DNA from: Lentilactobacillus parakefiri
Lineage (GTDB): Bacteria > Bacillota > Bacilli > Lactobacillales > Lactobacillaceae
Assembly (NCBI RefSeq): GCF_002157585.1
Contig: NZ_BDGB01000055.1
Coordinates: forward strand, 1 to 63,060
Length of the DNA stretch: 63,060 nt
Reading direction: 5' to 3'
Shown: positions 16,487 through 25,397 of the stretch, in pieces
Numbering within the stretch: position 1 is the first letter of the stretch
How the letters are laid out: every line of letters begins with the position of its first letter
Notes under the pieces: generated by a model
Told to the model about the DNA's origin: nothing
What the model saw: only the letters and a program-made list of their open reading frames with translations
The model's database searches: none
Position numbers and translations under genes: made by a program

Positions 16487-18913
16487 TCACTGTTTATCAT
16501 CGGCAGAAAGTAATGGCAAGTCAATCTTTGAGGCCCCAAGGTCAACTGCGTAAGAGATATCCTGATTGCTGCGGATGGTGTAATCCATATCGGTAGCGTA
16601 AATGATCAACCCAAGTTGGTGTCCCTTCAGCAAATGCCAGAAGGTTGGCTGGAAGGCCATGGTGAAGTTGTAATATTGACCGGGTCTCAGATCATCTGAT
16701 TGATAATTGTTGGTACGGTTCTGCATATTCATATGGGCATCGGTAAACTTCTTGTAAGCAGATGCTTTTTTCTCAGGTAGGAATTCTTTCAAATCATCCT
16801 TGCGCCACTGGTAGCCGGTAATGATTTGCTGAGCGGAAAGGACTTGCGGAACAGCCGTCAAACGTTTCTCAACCCCGTAGTCGACGAGTGCCGCACTTAA
16901 CAAGCCCAGATCAGCACTGCTGGCAGCCCGTAAAGTGATCGTAGCTCTGCCGTCAACGGTGAGATCTTTGGCCAGTGGTTCTGACACAAGCTTAATGCTG
17001 TGCTTGTCGAGCTTGGAATGATTTTTGGTAAATAAAGCTTTTTGCCACTTCTTGGTGTTTTCGATGTAGTCCTTAAATAAATCATCGGGCAGTTGGTCAC
17101 TAAACGTGTGGTTCTCGTTCATGTCAGTCCAGCGTTTATCATCCAAGGAAATCTCCTTAACAGCGCCACCCCAGTCTTTGTATGTTGTCCAGGTTTCCGG
17201 TTCGGCATTATCTTGAACCAAAACATCCGGCACAATCTGATTGGCCTGATTGTCGACTGCCAGCAATTTGTTGGTCAGCCAAAGATTGACAATATCGGTA
17301 AAATCAACTGAGCGGAAATTGTTGAGGTACTCGTGTTGTCCTTGGTGGAGGACTAATTTTTGGGTAACCTTTTCGTTCTTCAACGTCTCTCGGAGATTGT
17401 AAACGTGGGACAACTTAACGTTCCAATCGTTTAAACCGTGCACCAGTAGCATGTCGGCCTTGATATTGACATTCTTCAAGAGATTGCGATTGTCCCAGAA
17501 ACTGTTGTAGCTGCCGGTTTGACGATCTTGACCATCAGTCAGCTTCTTAAGTTGGTCCAGCCAAGTATCCTTAATTTTGAGATAATCCGCAGCTGACTGT
17601 TCCCGGCTGAAGGTGAGCTCGCCCAAGACGTCAGTGTCTTCGCCTTGAAAGCCACCGGGGGCAACCACCAAGCCATTCTCTCGATAATAGTCGTAATAAT
17701 TGGAAATGCCGGCTTCGACGACCGCCGTCTTGAGACCGGAAACACCCGTCATCGCAGCGGCTGTCGAGAGGGTTCCGAGATAGGAACGTCCGGTCATCCC
17801 AACGTTTCCATTGGACCACCAAGCCGGAATGCTGATTTGGTCAGACCGATTGGTAAAGGCGGTCCGATCACCATGCAACCACTCGATGATTGAAGTGGCA
17901 CTGATGGTTTCATCAGGGGTTCCGGTTGTCCGAATGCCATCGGAATCCTTGGTGCCAACACCAGACGAGTAGACCACCGCAAACCCGCGCGCCAGGAAGT
18001 AATCATTCAGCGAGTAAGTCCAGGTTTTGACAAATGATTCTTCAGCCACCTTGCTGGTGTCTTTAACGGTTCGTGGTTCCGGAAGGTTGTGGTTGTCATA
18101 ATCAAACTTTATGTCGTCATAACTCAAATGGGTGGGCGTTTTGCGAGTCAATTTTTCTTGATTGACGTCGTGAGTGATTTGATCAGCTTGTTGGTCGTTG
18201 GTTCCTTGATCGTATGGACTGGCAGTGAAGATAACCGGAACTTTTAGGCCATTTTCGGTTTCTTTTGGCCGAATGATTTCTGCTTTTAGGAGGTCACGTT
18301 TACCGTCATGGTCGTTGTCTAAGGGTGCTTCGACGTAGACAACGTCGCGGATTAATTCGCTGTTATCGAAGACGGCTTGCGACTTGCCGTTGAAAATCAG
18401 CGGCTGTTTTAGGTCGCCGGTTTCGAAAAACTGGTGATAATAACCCTGTCCGGCTAGATAATCAATGAGGGTCTGGCCGAATTTGGTGCGAGTGTTAAGC
18501 AATTTGTACCAGGCATCGATGAGCTGATTGCGATCGAGAACGTCGTCCACGTCAGCGGTTGGCAGGCGGTATTTTTTCATAGCTGAAAATGGATCGACTA
18601 AATCGAAGTCCAAACCAACCTCAAATCCCAGCAGCTGCAAACCAACGTTATAGAAGGCCAGCTTGCTGACCGCATCTTGTGTTGTCGTGAATTCATAGGC
18701 ATTTAGAGATGGGTTTGCCATCAAATTCGAAACCTTTTGAATCCGGGTGGCCAAGCTCTGCTTTTCAATGAAAAACTTCAGCAGAAACTGTCGGTAAAGC
18801 ATGACGGGATCCGCCATTTTTCTGGTTTGAGCCGTTAAGAAATGAACGTCCGCCAACTCTTGGACAATTGTCTGATGATCGGTTGGAACGTATGCAAACT
18901 GATTAATTTTCAT
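16487..18913 (-). CDS. pepX: Xaa-Pro dipeptidyl-peptidase
   Basis: The 808-residue family S15 serine peptidase releases Xaa-Pro dipeptides from peptide N-termini in the cytoplasm. The lactobacillar N-terminal helical dimerisation domain (about 1-180) is followed by the alpha/beta hydrolase domain. The catalytic triad is Ser377 in VGMTGRSYLG, Asp496 in VHGLNDWNV, and His527 in HQGQHEYL. A C-terminal jelly-roll domain ends in a DYTIRSNQDISY region. An AGGAGG site lies six bases before the ATG. It lies between an AraC-type regulator gene, 40 bases upstream, and pepI, all on the minus strand. Length is normal for the family. Confidence 0.93.
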   Translation of the reverse strand: MKINQFAYVPTDHQTIVQELADVHFLTAQTRKMADPVMLYRQFLLKFFIEKQSLATRIQKVSNLMANPSLNAYEFTTTQDAVSKLAFYNVGLQLLGFEVGLDFDLVDPFSAMKKYRLPTADVDDVLDRNQLIDAWYKLLNTRTKFGQTLIDYLAGQGYYHQFFETGDLKQPLIFNGKSQAVFDNSELIRDVVYVEAPLDNDHDGKRDLLKAEIIRPKETENGLKVPVIFTASPYDQGTNDQQADQITHDVNQEKLTRKTPTHLSYDDIKFDYDNHNLPEPRTVKDTSKVAEESFVKTWTYSLNDYFLARGFAVVYSSGVGTKDSDGIRTTGTPDETISATSIIEWLHGDRTAFTNRSDQISIPAWWSNGNVGMTGRSYLGTLSTAAAMTGVSGLKTAVVEAGISNYYDYYRENGLVVAPGGFQGEDTDVLGELTFSREQSAADYLKIKDTWLDQLKKLTDGQDRQTGSYNSFWDNRNLLKNVNIKADMLLVHGLNDWNVKLSHVYNLRETLKNEKVTQKLVLHQGQHEYLNNFRSVDFTDIVNLWLTNKLLAVDNQANQIVPDVLVQDNAEPETWTTYKDWGGAVKEISLDDKRWTDMNENHTFSDQLPDDLFKDYIENTKKWQKALFTKNHSKLDKHSIKLVSEPLAKDLTVDGRATITLRAASSADLGLLSAALVDYGVEKRLTAVPQVLSAQQIITGYQWRKDDLKEFLPEKKASAYKKFTDAHMNMQNRTNNYQSDDLRPGQYYNFTMAFQPTFWHLLKGHQLGLIIYATDMDYTIRSNQDISYAVDLGASKIDLPLLSADDKQ

Positions 18914-18953
18914 GAAATACCTCCTGGAAAATGATTGTTAACGCCATTATACC

Positions 18954-20132
18954 TTACTTTTTGATGGCTGAACTGGTTGGCTTTTGTCGAAATTGCAAAG
19001 GGGTTTGACCGGTGAGCTTCTTGAAAACTCGGATGAAATAATTCAAATCGTTGAAACCGGTCATGAACGCGACGTCGGTAATCGGGAGCTGTTGACTGCT
19101 CAAATATTGTTTGGCCAAAACGATTCGCCGGTGGTTGATGTAGTCGGTAATTGTTAAGCCTGTTTCCTGCTTAAACTTTCTTGACAGATACGACCGATTA
19201 GTGCCGATTGACTTGCTGACTTGATTGAGTGTCATCGAATGTCCCAAGTTGAGCAGAATATAGTCGACCGCTCGTTTGATCATTGGTGAATAGCCGGCGG
19301 TAGAGACTGACTGGACTAGCTGGCAGTATTCTTCAGTCATAGAATGAACCAACACGTGCAGTCCCTGAAGCGTGTTTTGCCGCTCGATTAATAACGCGTA
19401 CTTTTCAGAGATGTCATTTAGGTAAACGGGGTGGACACCGCCTTTATGAGCGGCAATCCGGCAAATAGTGTTAAAGACAAAGCAGATGTTCTTTGAGGAC
19501 CGAAGCGGTTTTCCGGGGATGCGATTGACAAAGGAATAAAAAATCTTGGTCATGGTGATATTGAGATGCTGCACGGTGGCTTGATCACCCGATGCGATTG
19601 CATTGGTAATTTCGTCCTCGTTTGCATAGTTGGCCTCGATCTGTTGTCGATGGTCGCTGTTAACCGTCGCTAATGAGCTTGCAATCGGCTGGGGCCCGTT
19701 ACTTAGTTTGACCTTCTCACTGGCACCGTTTAATGGATGGGCAAATAAATTGGTCATCAAAGTGGCCAAGTCGTTGATTTTAGCTTCTGCGAGGACGGGT
19801 AGACTTTGATAGAGCTGAGTGAGCTGCCGACGTTCACTAATGGTGTAGGAATTTTCTGCCATAATTGCGGCGATTTCATCGACAGTCAGCGTGGTCGTCA
19901 AAAACGGTCCTAAAATGACGGTTTCATCCTCGGGCTGGTTCGGCCGGGCGGCGAGATAACTCAGCCGAGCGGAATCCGTGTAAGTCAGATATTCATTGGT
20001 AGCCAAATGCTGAACTCGGTTCAAAATCGTGTCAAGCTCTTTCAAACGCTGAAAAACCGGCAATGTGTTTTCCTGAATCCGCGTGATAGGGATGCCGTTT
20101 TTTTGAATAATGACGATGTCAATTTGCGTCAT
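18954..20132 (-). CDS. AraC-family transcriptional regulator
   Basis: The 392-residue protein has a C-terminal AraC DNA-binding domain at about 290-385. The two helix-turn-helix units are MTLNQVSKSIGTNRSYLSRK and ITDVAFMTGFNDLNYFIRVF, and the closing KKLTGQTPLQFR is typical. The N-terminal 280 residues form an undetermined sensor domain. It is divergent from the beta-glucuronidase gene, with a shared 197-base region holding a perfect cre site, and also lies 40 bases before pepX. The glucuronide genes are the more natural target. The ATG lacks a ribosome binding site of its own. A short SD-led ORF ends 8 bases upstream, suggesting coupled translation. Confidence 0.85.
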   Translation of the reverse strand: MTQIDIVIIQKNGIPITRIQENTLPVFQRLKELDTILNRVQHLATNEYLTYTDSARLSYLAARPNQPEDETVILGPFLTTTLTVDEIAAIMAENSYTISERRQLTQLYQSLPVLAEAKINDLATLMTNLFAHPLNGASEKVKLSNGPQPIASSLATVNSDHRQQIEANYANEDEITNAIASGDQATVQHLNITMTKIFYSFVNRIPGKPLRSSKNICFVFNTICRIAAHKGGVHPVYLNDISEKYALLIERQNTLQGLHVLVHSMTEEYCQLVQSVSTAGYSPMIKRAVDYILLNLGHSMTLNQVSKSIGTNRSYLSRKFKQETGLTITDYINHRRIVLAKQYLSSQQLPITDVAFMTGFNDLNYFIRVFKKLTGQTPLQFRQKPTSSAIKK

Positions 20133-20140
20133 TGAATGAA

Positions 20141-20176
20141 TTAATGAGGCGGTTGATTGATGACTGGGTAATTCAT
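20141..20176 (-). CDS. Possible 11-codon leader ORF before the AraC gene
   Basis: An ATG at 20176 has a good ribosome binding site (AAAGGA, eight bases upstream). It opens an 11-codon frame encoding MNYPVINQPPH and stops with TAA at 20141. The AraC gene begins eight bases later in a different frame with no ribosome binding site. This may couple translation of the regulator to the leader. The peptide has three prolines in eleven residues. It could also be chance, or a sign of an indel that removed the true N-terminus of the regulator. Confidence 0.4.
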   Translation of the reverse strand: MNYPVINQPPH

Positions 20177-20191
20177 AATGAAGTTCCTTTC

Positions 20192-20205
20192 TGATAGCGG
20201 TTACA
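20192..20205 (-). promoter_or_regulatory. cre site between AraC regulator and uidA
   Basis: On the minus strand TGTAACCGCTATCA matches TGWAANCGNTNWCA at all 14 positions. It lies between the divergent regulator and beta-glucuronidase genes, so CcpA probably represses one or both when preferred sugars are present. Confidence 0.72.
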
Positions 20206-20329
20206 CAAAAGTCAACAGAATGCGATTTAAGTAAAAATCAGATAAGCATTTGACCCCAGTGTAGCTTATATTAAAGACATTGAGAAGCAGCAGAATAAAT
20301 ACTGACTTAACGAACGGAGGATTTTAATC

Positions 20330-22140
20330 ATGTTATACCCACTTACAACACCCAGCAGAACGGTTCTAGACTTATCAGGACTTTGGAAATTTATGATCGA
20401 TGAGGAAAACACCCCGATTGATCCCAAACGGCCACTGCCAACTGAAGACGTGATTTCAGTTCCAGCATCATTTAATGACCAAACCGCCTCCAAGAAGATT
20501 CGCGAACACAACGGCTTTGTGTGGTACGAAACGAATTTTGACATTGCCAAGCCATTACGAACCCAGCGCCTGGTGCTGCGATTCGGCTCCGCCACCCACG
20601 AAGCTTGGGTTTACCTCAACGGCCAAGAGATTACGCATCATAAGGGCGGTTTCACGCCATTTGAAGTAGAAATTAATGACTATTTGAACGATAGTGGCAA
20701 CCGCTTAACTGTCAAATTAAGCAACATTCTTGATTACACGACCCTGCCGGTTGGCAACTATTCCGAAACCACTGACCAGGACGGCCACAAGCACCGCCAC
20801 GTCGACGAAAACTTTGATTTCTTCAACTATGCGGGTCTTCAACGACCAGTTAAAATTTACTCAACGCCGGCTGACTACATTAGTGATATCACGGTTGTGC
20901 CAGATGTGCACCTTGCTGACTCGAGTGCCGATGTTTTGGTTAAAGTCACGACCCATGGTGAAATTGATACGGTTAAAGTGACCATTTTGGATCAAGACGG
21001 CCATCCGGTGGTCAGTGGTGATTCTGCTGATACTAACCTGCATATCGATCAGGTTCATCTCTGGCAGCCACTCAACGCCTATCTCTATACTGCAAAAGTG
21101 GCAATCATCCGAAATGGTGAGATTATCGATACGTACTCAGAACCTTTTGGTGTTCGCAAAATTGAGGTAAAAAACGCTCAGTTCCTGATTAACGGCGAAC
21201 CGTTTTACTTTAAAGGCTTTGGTAAACACGAGGATTCATACGTTCACGGGCGGGGCATCAACCAACCGGTTAACGTCTTAGACATCAATTTGATGAAAGA
21301 TATGGGTGCCAATTCGTTCCGAACTTCCCATTATCCATACTCGGAAGAAATGATGCGGCTATGTGATCGTGAAGGAATTGTGGTGATTGACGAAACCCCA
21401 GCTGTCGGTTTAATGGTGACCTTTGGCTTTGACGTGTCAATGCTTGAGAGCGACGACTATCAAGATGATACTTGGACTAAGTTAAAGACTGCTGACGTCC
21501 ACAAGCAGGTCATCAAAGAAATCATTGATCGCGATAAGAATCATGCCTGTGTCGCAATGGGTCGATTGCCAACGAAGCCGCAACCTTTTCAAAAGGCGCT
21601 TATGAATACTTCAAACCGTTATTTGATGAAGCCCGACAATTAGACCCACAAAAGCGTCCTTGTACGTACACCAGCATCATGATGGCTAATCCAAAGACGG
21701 ATAACTGCATTTCACTCGTCGATGTGATCGCCTTGAACCGGTACTATGGCTGGTACGTTGGCAATGGTGACTTGAAGACCGCAGAAAAAGCAACTCGTGA
21801 TGAGTTGAAAGAATATTCTGATAAATTCCCTGACAAGCCGATTATGTATACTGAGTACGGCGCCGATACGATTCCGGGATTGCATAGTAATTATGACGAG
21901 CCGTTTTCTGAAGAATTTCAGGAAGACTACTATCGAATGACTAGTAAAGTCTTCGATGAATTCCCACACTTCGTCGGCGAACAGCTGTGGAATTTCGCGG
22001 ACTTCCAGACTAAATTTGGCATTCAACGGGTCCAAGGCAACAAGAAGGGGATCTTTACCAGGTCACGGGAGCCGAAGATGGTGGTTCGTTACTTGAAAGA
22101 TCGTTGGACCAAGATTCCAAATTTTGGTTATAAAAAATAA
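20330..22140 (+). pseudogene. uidA: Beta-glucuronidase (GH2) with a single-base frameshift at the catalytic site
   Basis: Two open frames, 20330-21643 and the downstream part ending at 22140, join into one GH2 enzyme if one base is restored after 21559. The joined protein has 603 residues, the same length as E. coli GusA. In the restored frame the sequence reads MWSIANEA, so the lost base sits in the codon pair just before the acid/base Glu. The nucleophile Glu lies in MYTEYGADT. GNKKGIFTR carries the N-x-K motif that marks beta-glucuronidases rather than beta-galactosidases. The N-terminal sugar-binding and Ig-like domains are intact. A GGAGG site precedes the ATG. The gene is followed by a GPH symporter. 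It is either a recent pseudogene or a one-base sequencing error. Confidence 0.88.
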
Positions 22141-22155
22141 TGATGTTGATTTTCG

Positions 22156-22192
22156 AACCGGAACACGTGATTCCGCGTGCGCCGGTTTTTTA
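22156..22192 (+). terminator. Terminator-like hairpin after uidA
   Basis: AACCGG (22156-22161) pairs with CCGGTT (22182-22187). Imperfect inner pairing (ACACG with CGTG) and a T run follow. It may reduce readthrough from uidA into the symporter gene. Confidence 0.6.
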
Positions 22193-22202
22193 TTGCCTAA
22201 AA

Positions 22203-22216
22203 TGAAAGCGCTTAAT
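22203..22216 (+). promoter_or_regulatory. cre-like site before the glucuronide symporter gene
   Basis: TGAAAGCGCTTAAT differs from TGWAARCGYTWNCW at one position (A for C at 13). It lies 37 bases before the symporter start. Confidence 0.45.
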
Positions 22217-22252
22217 GGATTTTTGAACAGCAAACACTTGGGAGGCTTTATG

Positions 22253-23695
22253 ATGAAAACAGAAAAGTTAAAAATGCGCGAAAAGGTTGCCTATGGACTT
22301 GGTGATTTGGGCAATGGCCTCATGTTTCAATTTGCCCAATTGTTCCTACTAAAATTCTACACAGATGTCTTGCAGATCCCCGCCTACTGGGGTGGCTTGA
22401 TTTTTCTGATTGCCAAGTTTTTCGATGCTTTTGTCGATACGAGTGTCGGCGCCTTTGTGGATTCTCGCCAGCATATCTCCAAACGTGGTAAATTCCGACC
22501 GTACATCCTCTATGGGTCTTTATTCCTGGGGATCGCCACGGTGGCCTGTTTTGTCACCCCTAATTTTGGTGAGACCGGTCGGATCATCTACGCCTTTGTT
22601 TCCTATAACATCATGGGATTTTGCTACTCCGTCGTGAATATTCCCTATGGGTCGCTTGCTGCAGCGATGACCATGGATTCCGGTGATCGAACTTCCCTAT
22701 CTGCTGCACGTGACCTGACTGGTCAGATGGCAGCATTGCTGACCGGAGCAGTGGTCATTCCGCTGGTCGCAATCTTTGCCACCCCTAAGATTGGCTATAT
22801 TGCCACGGTCGCTGCTTTTGCTGCCGCCGGCGTCGTTTCTCAAATTCTCTGTTACGCCGGAACCAAAGAACGAATTATTGACCATAAACCGCGTCAAAAG
22901 GGGGATGGCCTCAAATCGATCAAGGGATTGTTAACCAATCGCCCGTTCATTATTCTGTCGGTCTTCACGATTATCAGTGTTGGCTCGATGTTTCTCAAAA
23001 TGGGCATTCAATTGTATTACTTTCAGTATGTTTTGGGACAAGTCGGAATTGTCAGCGTTGTCAGCTTACTGAGTGCCTTATCGATCATTCCGGCGGTAAT
23101 CTTTGCAACGCCGTTAGTTAAGAAAATTGGTAAGAAGAACGTTGCAATTTATGCTACATTGGGATTCATTGCCGCAGAACTGGTCAACTTTTTTATCACT
23201 GGTTCACACGTGATTCCCTATCTGATTGTCAACACCATTTCATACATGTTCCTGGGGTTCAGTGGTACCGTTGCCTTTGCTTTTGTGAATGATGTGATTG
23301 AGTACGGTCAGCTGCAAACAGGGATTCGCTCGGAAGGGATCATTTATTCCGGATACAGTTTCGTCCGCAAGATTGCGCAGGGAGTTGCCGGCTTTATCCC
23401 GGGCTTGGCCTTGACTATGACCGGGTATGTGGCTAACCAACCACAATCTGCCAGTACCATCTCTGGCATCAGTGCCGTGTACTTCCTAGTCCCGGCGATT
23501 GCGAGTGCGATTTCCTGCGTTGTCTTTTACTTCGGCTATGATTTGACCGATGAAAAGCATGCCGAAATTGTCAAAAAGTTGGAACAGCGTGAGGCCGACC
23601 GCAAGCGGAGTGAACATCTCGATATCATTGATGGGAATTCGATTGTCGATCCTTTTGATCCTGAGGTTTCTAATTCCAACATGGTTAATCACTAA
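22253..23695 (+). CDS. GPH-family glucuronide/glycoside symporter
   Basis: The protein (480 residues) is a 12-helix glycoside-pentoside-hexuronide family symporter. It opens with MREKVAYGLGDLGNGLMFQF and carries the DTSVGAFVDSRQ loop with a nearby RGKFRPYIL (the R-x-G-K-x-RP core). The later block VNDVIEYGQLQTGIRSEG is the family motif near helix 10. Its place after the beta-glucuronidase gene points to glucuronide import, like UidB/GusB. The open frame extends upstream to 22124, but GGAGG at 22241-22245 fits an ATG at 22250 or, with better spacing, 22253. The hydrophilic C-terminal tail (about 30 residues) has no IIA-like domain. It remains intact although the linked hydrolase is frameshifted. 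Confidence 0.85.
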   Translation: MKTEKLKMREKVAYGLGDLGNGLMFQFAQLFLLKFYTDVLQIPAYWGGLIFLIAKFFDAFVDTSVGAFVDSRQHISKRGKFRPYILYGSLFLGIATVACFVTPNFGETGRIIYAFVSYNIMGFCYSVVNIPYGSLAAAMTMDSGDRTSLSAARDLTGQMAALLTGAVVIPLVAIFATPKIGYIATVAAFAAAGVVSQILCYAGTKERIIDHKPRQKGDGLKSIKGLLTNRPFIILSVFTIISVGSMFLKMGIQLYYFQYVLGQVGIVSVVSLLSALSIIPAVIFATPLVKKIGKKNVAIYATLGFIAAELVNFFITGSHVIPYLIVNTISYMFLGFSGTVAFAFVNDVIEYGQLQTGIRSEGIIYSGYSFVRKIAQGVAGFIPGLALTMTGYVANQPQSASTISGISAVYFLVPAIASAISCVVFYFGYDLTDEKHAEIVKKLEQREADRKRSEHLDIIDGNSIVDPFDPEVSNSNMVNH

Positions 23696-23725
23696 CTCAT
23701 AGTCACAATTAATACTTTAAAAAAG

Positions 23726-23757
23726 ACGAACCGAAAATAACTTTTTGGTTCGTTTTT
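23726..23757 (+). terminator. Terminator after the symporter
   Basis: The arms 23726-23737 and 23742-23753 pair over 12 positions with one G-T wobble and a 4-base loop, with a T run after. Confidence 0.85.
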
Positions 23758-23822
23758 CTATGCTTGTAAAGTTAATCACAAACCATTGCATTTGTCGATG
23801 GAGAAGACTAGCCTTGATTTGT

Positions 23823-23836
23823 ATAAAGCGTTTGCA
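23823..23836 (+). promoter_or_regulatory. cre-like site before pntAA
   Basis: ATAAAGCGTTTGCA matches 12 of 14 positions of TGWAARCGYTWNCW, with the first two bases deviating. It is 26 bases before the transhydrogenase start, a typical roadblock or promoter-overlap position. Confidence 0.4.
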
Positions 23837-23862
23837 AAATGATTGTGAAGGGGGTCGCTTTA

Positions 23863-25071
23863 ATGTCTACGATTATTGCTGCTTTGAAAGAATCTGGCGA
23901 TGAAAACCGTGTGGCAATCACACCAGATGTCGCTTCCAAGCTCATCCACAGTAAGTTTGAAGTGATGGTCGAAAGGGGGGCCGGTCAGAATGCTTACTTT
24001 TCTGATCAAGCATACCAAGACGCCGGTGCACAAGTGGTTAGCAGAGACGATGCCGTTAGTCAGGCTAATGTGATTGCAACGGTTGATTTACCGGATTCAG
24101 AAACTTTGGGTAAGCTTCACGAGGGACAGATTCTCATCGGCTTATTGAAAGCCTTGACGGATCTGGATTCGATCCGACAGCTTGCCAAACAGAAGGTTAC
24201 GGCACTGTCGTTTGAACTGCTGCCACGGACAATTTCTCGGGCACAAGGCATGGATGTTTTAAGTTCACAAGCTTCAATTGCCGGGTACAAGGCAGCTTTG
24301 GTTGCTGCCGACAAATTTGCCCGCTATTTTCCAATGATGATCACCGCTGCGGGGACTGCCAAGCCAGCCAAGGTATTGGTCTTAGGGACTGGGGTTGCCG
24401 GTCTGCAGGCCATTGGAACCGCTAAACGTCTGGGAGCGATTGTCTCAGGCTATGATGTTCGTCCCGCCTCGCGAGGGGAAGTCGAATCACTCGGCGCCGA
24501 ATTCCTCACCAGCTCCGTTAGCGCGGTTGGTGAAGGGGGTTATGCTCGTCAATTGTCAGCCGATGAGCAAAAGCAGCAGCAAGACGAGTTGATCGGTTTT
24601 ATCAAACAAAATGATATTGTGATTACCACGGCTCAGGTTCCTGGAAAGAAGCCGCCAATGCTGGTTCCCCAAGCGGCTGTTGATAATGCAAAGCCAGGCA
24701 GCGTCTTTGTCGATTTGGCTGCTAGTGATCTCGGTGGCAATGTCGCTGGATCTAGGCCTGACCAAACAGTGGTGACCGATTCCGGTGTGCAATTGATTGG
24801 TGCCGGTAATTTAGCCAGTGAGATGGCGACGTCAGCTTCTGAAATGTTCTCGAAGAACGTTCAGGCAGTGATTAATGATGTTGCTGATAAAGATGCTCAA
24901 ATTACCATCGATTTGAAAGATGATGTCATGAGCCAATTGGTGGCAACTGATCACGGTGAAATTATTTCCGAAAGAGTCAGAAAAGCGCTGAACCTGCCAA
25001 CCGCTCAACCGGCTAAAGATGACGATGCACCTGCCGATTCTGACGACAAGTCAGCCGAGAAGGGGGATTAG
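23863..25071 (+). CDS. pntAA: NAD(P) transhydrogenase alpha subunit, part 1
   Basis: The 402-residue cytoplasmic subunit carries the NAD(H)-binding domain I of proton-translocating transhydrogenase. It opens with IIAALKESGDENRVAITPD, as in alanine dehydrogenase-related proteins, and has the Rossmann motif VLVLGTGVAGLQA near residue 175. The block QVPGKKPPMLV is a conserved domain I signature. The charged tail is a linker. With pntAB and pntB it would use the proton gradient to pass hydride from NADH to NADP+. A longer frame begins at 23839, but that ATG has no ribosome binding site. GAAGGGGG precedes the ATG at 23863. The split alpha subunit resembles the Rhodospirillum-type arrangement. Confidence 0.92.
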   Translation: MSTIIAALKESGDENRVAITPDVASKLIHSKFEVMVERGAGQNAYFSDQAYQDAGAQVVSRDDAVSQANVIATVDLPDSETLGKLHEGQILIGLLKALTDLDSIRQLAKQKVTALSFELLPRTISRAQGMDVLSSQASIAGYKAALVAADKFARYFPMMITAAGTAKPAKVLVLGTGVAGLQAIGTAKRLGAIVSGYDVRPASRGEVESLGAEFLTSSVSAVGEGGYARQLSADEQKQQQDELIGFIKQNDIVITTAQVPGKKPPMLVPQAAVDNAKPGSVFVDLAASDLGGNVAGSRPDQTVVTDSGVQLIGAGNLASEMATSASEMFSKNVQAVINDVADKDAQITIDLKDDVMSQLVATDHGEIISERVRKALNLPTAQPAKDDDAPADSDDKSAEKGD

Positions 25072-25076
25072 CCATT

Positions 25077-25397
25077 ATGAGTCAAGAATTATATACAAAT
25101 TTAGCCATTTTTGTTTTAAGCCTGCTGGTTGGGTTTGAAGTGATGAGTAAAATTCCTTCAACTTTGCAGACACCCATGATGTCCGGGGCCAACGCGATTC
25201 ATGGGGTCGTTGTCGTTGGCGCCTTTGTGATCGCTGCGGAAGCCAGCAGCTGGTATTTCTATGTCTTAGCATTTCTGGCCGCGTTTTTTGCGGCTGTCAA
25301 CGTCGCTGGTGGTTACACCGTGACCGACCGAATGCTGGGAATGTTTAACCGCCCGAAAAAGCAGCCGGATTCAGCTGACAAGGGAGGCGACAAGTAA
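25077..25397 (+). CDS. pntAB: NAD(P) transhydrogenase alpha subunit, part 2 (membrane)
   Basis: The 106-residue membrane subunit has about three helices, from LYTNLAIFVLSLLVGFEVM to the segment ending FFAAVNVAGGYTVTDRML. This is the domain II alpha part of the transhydrogenase proton channel. It begins six bases after pntAA. Its stop codon shares one base with the pntB start (TAATG), so the three genes are translated as a coupled unit. The short polar C-terminal tail is variable in the family. Confidence 0.92.
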   Translation: MSQELYTNLAIFVLSLLVGFEVMSKIPSTLQTPMMSGANAIHGVVVVGAFVIAAEASSWYFYVLAFLAAFFAAVNVAGGYTVTDRMLGMFNRPKKQPDSADKGGDK

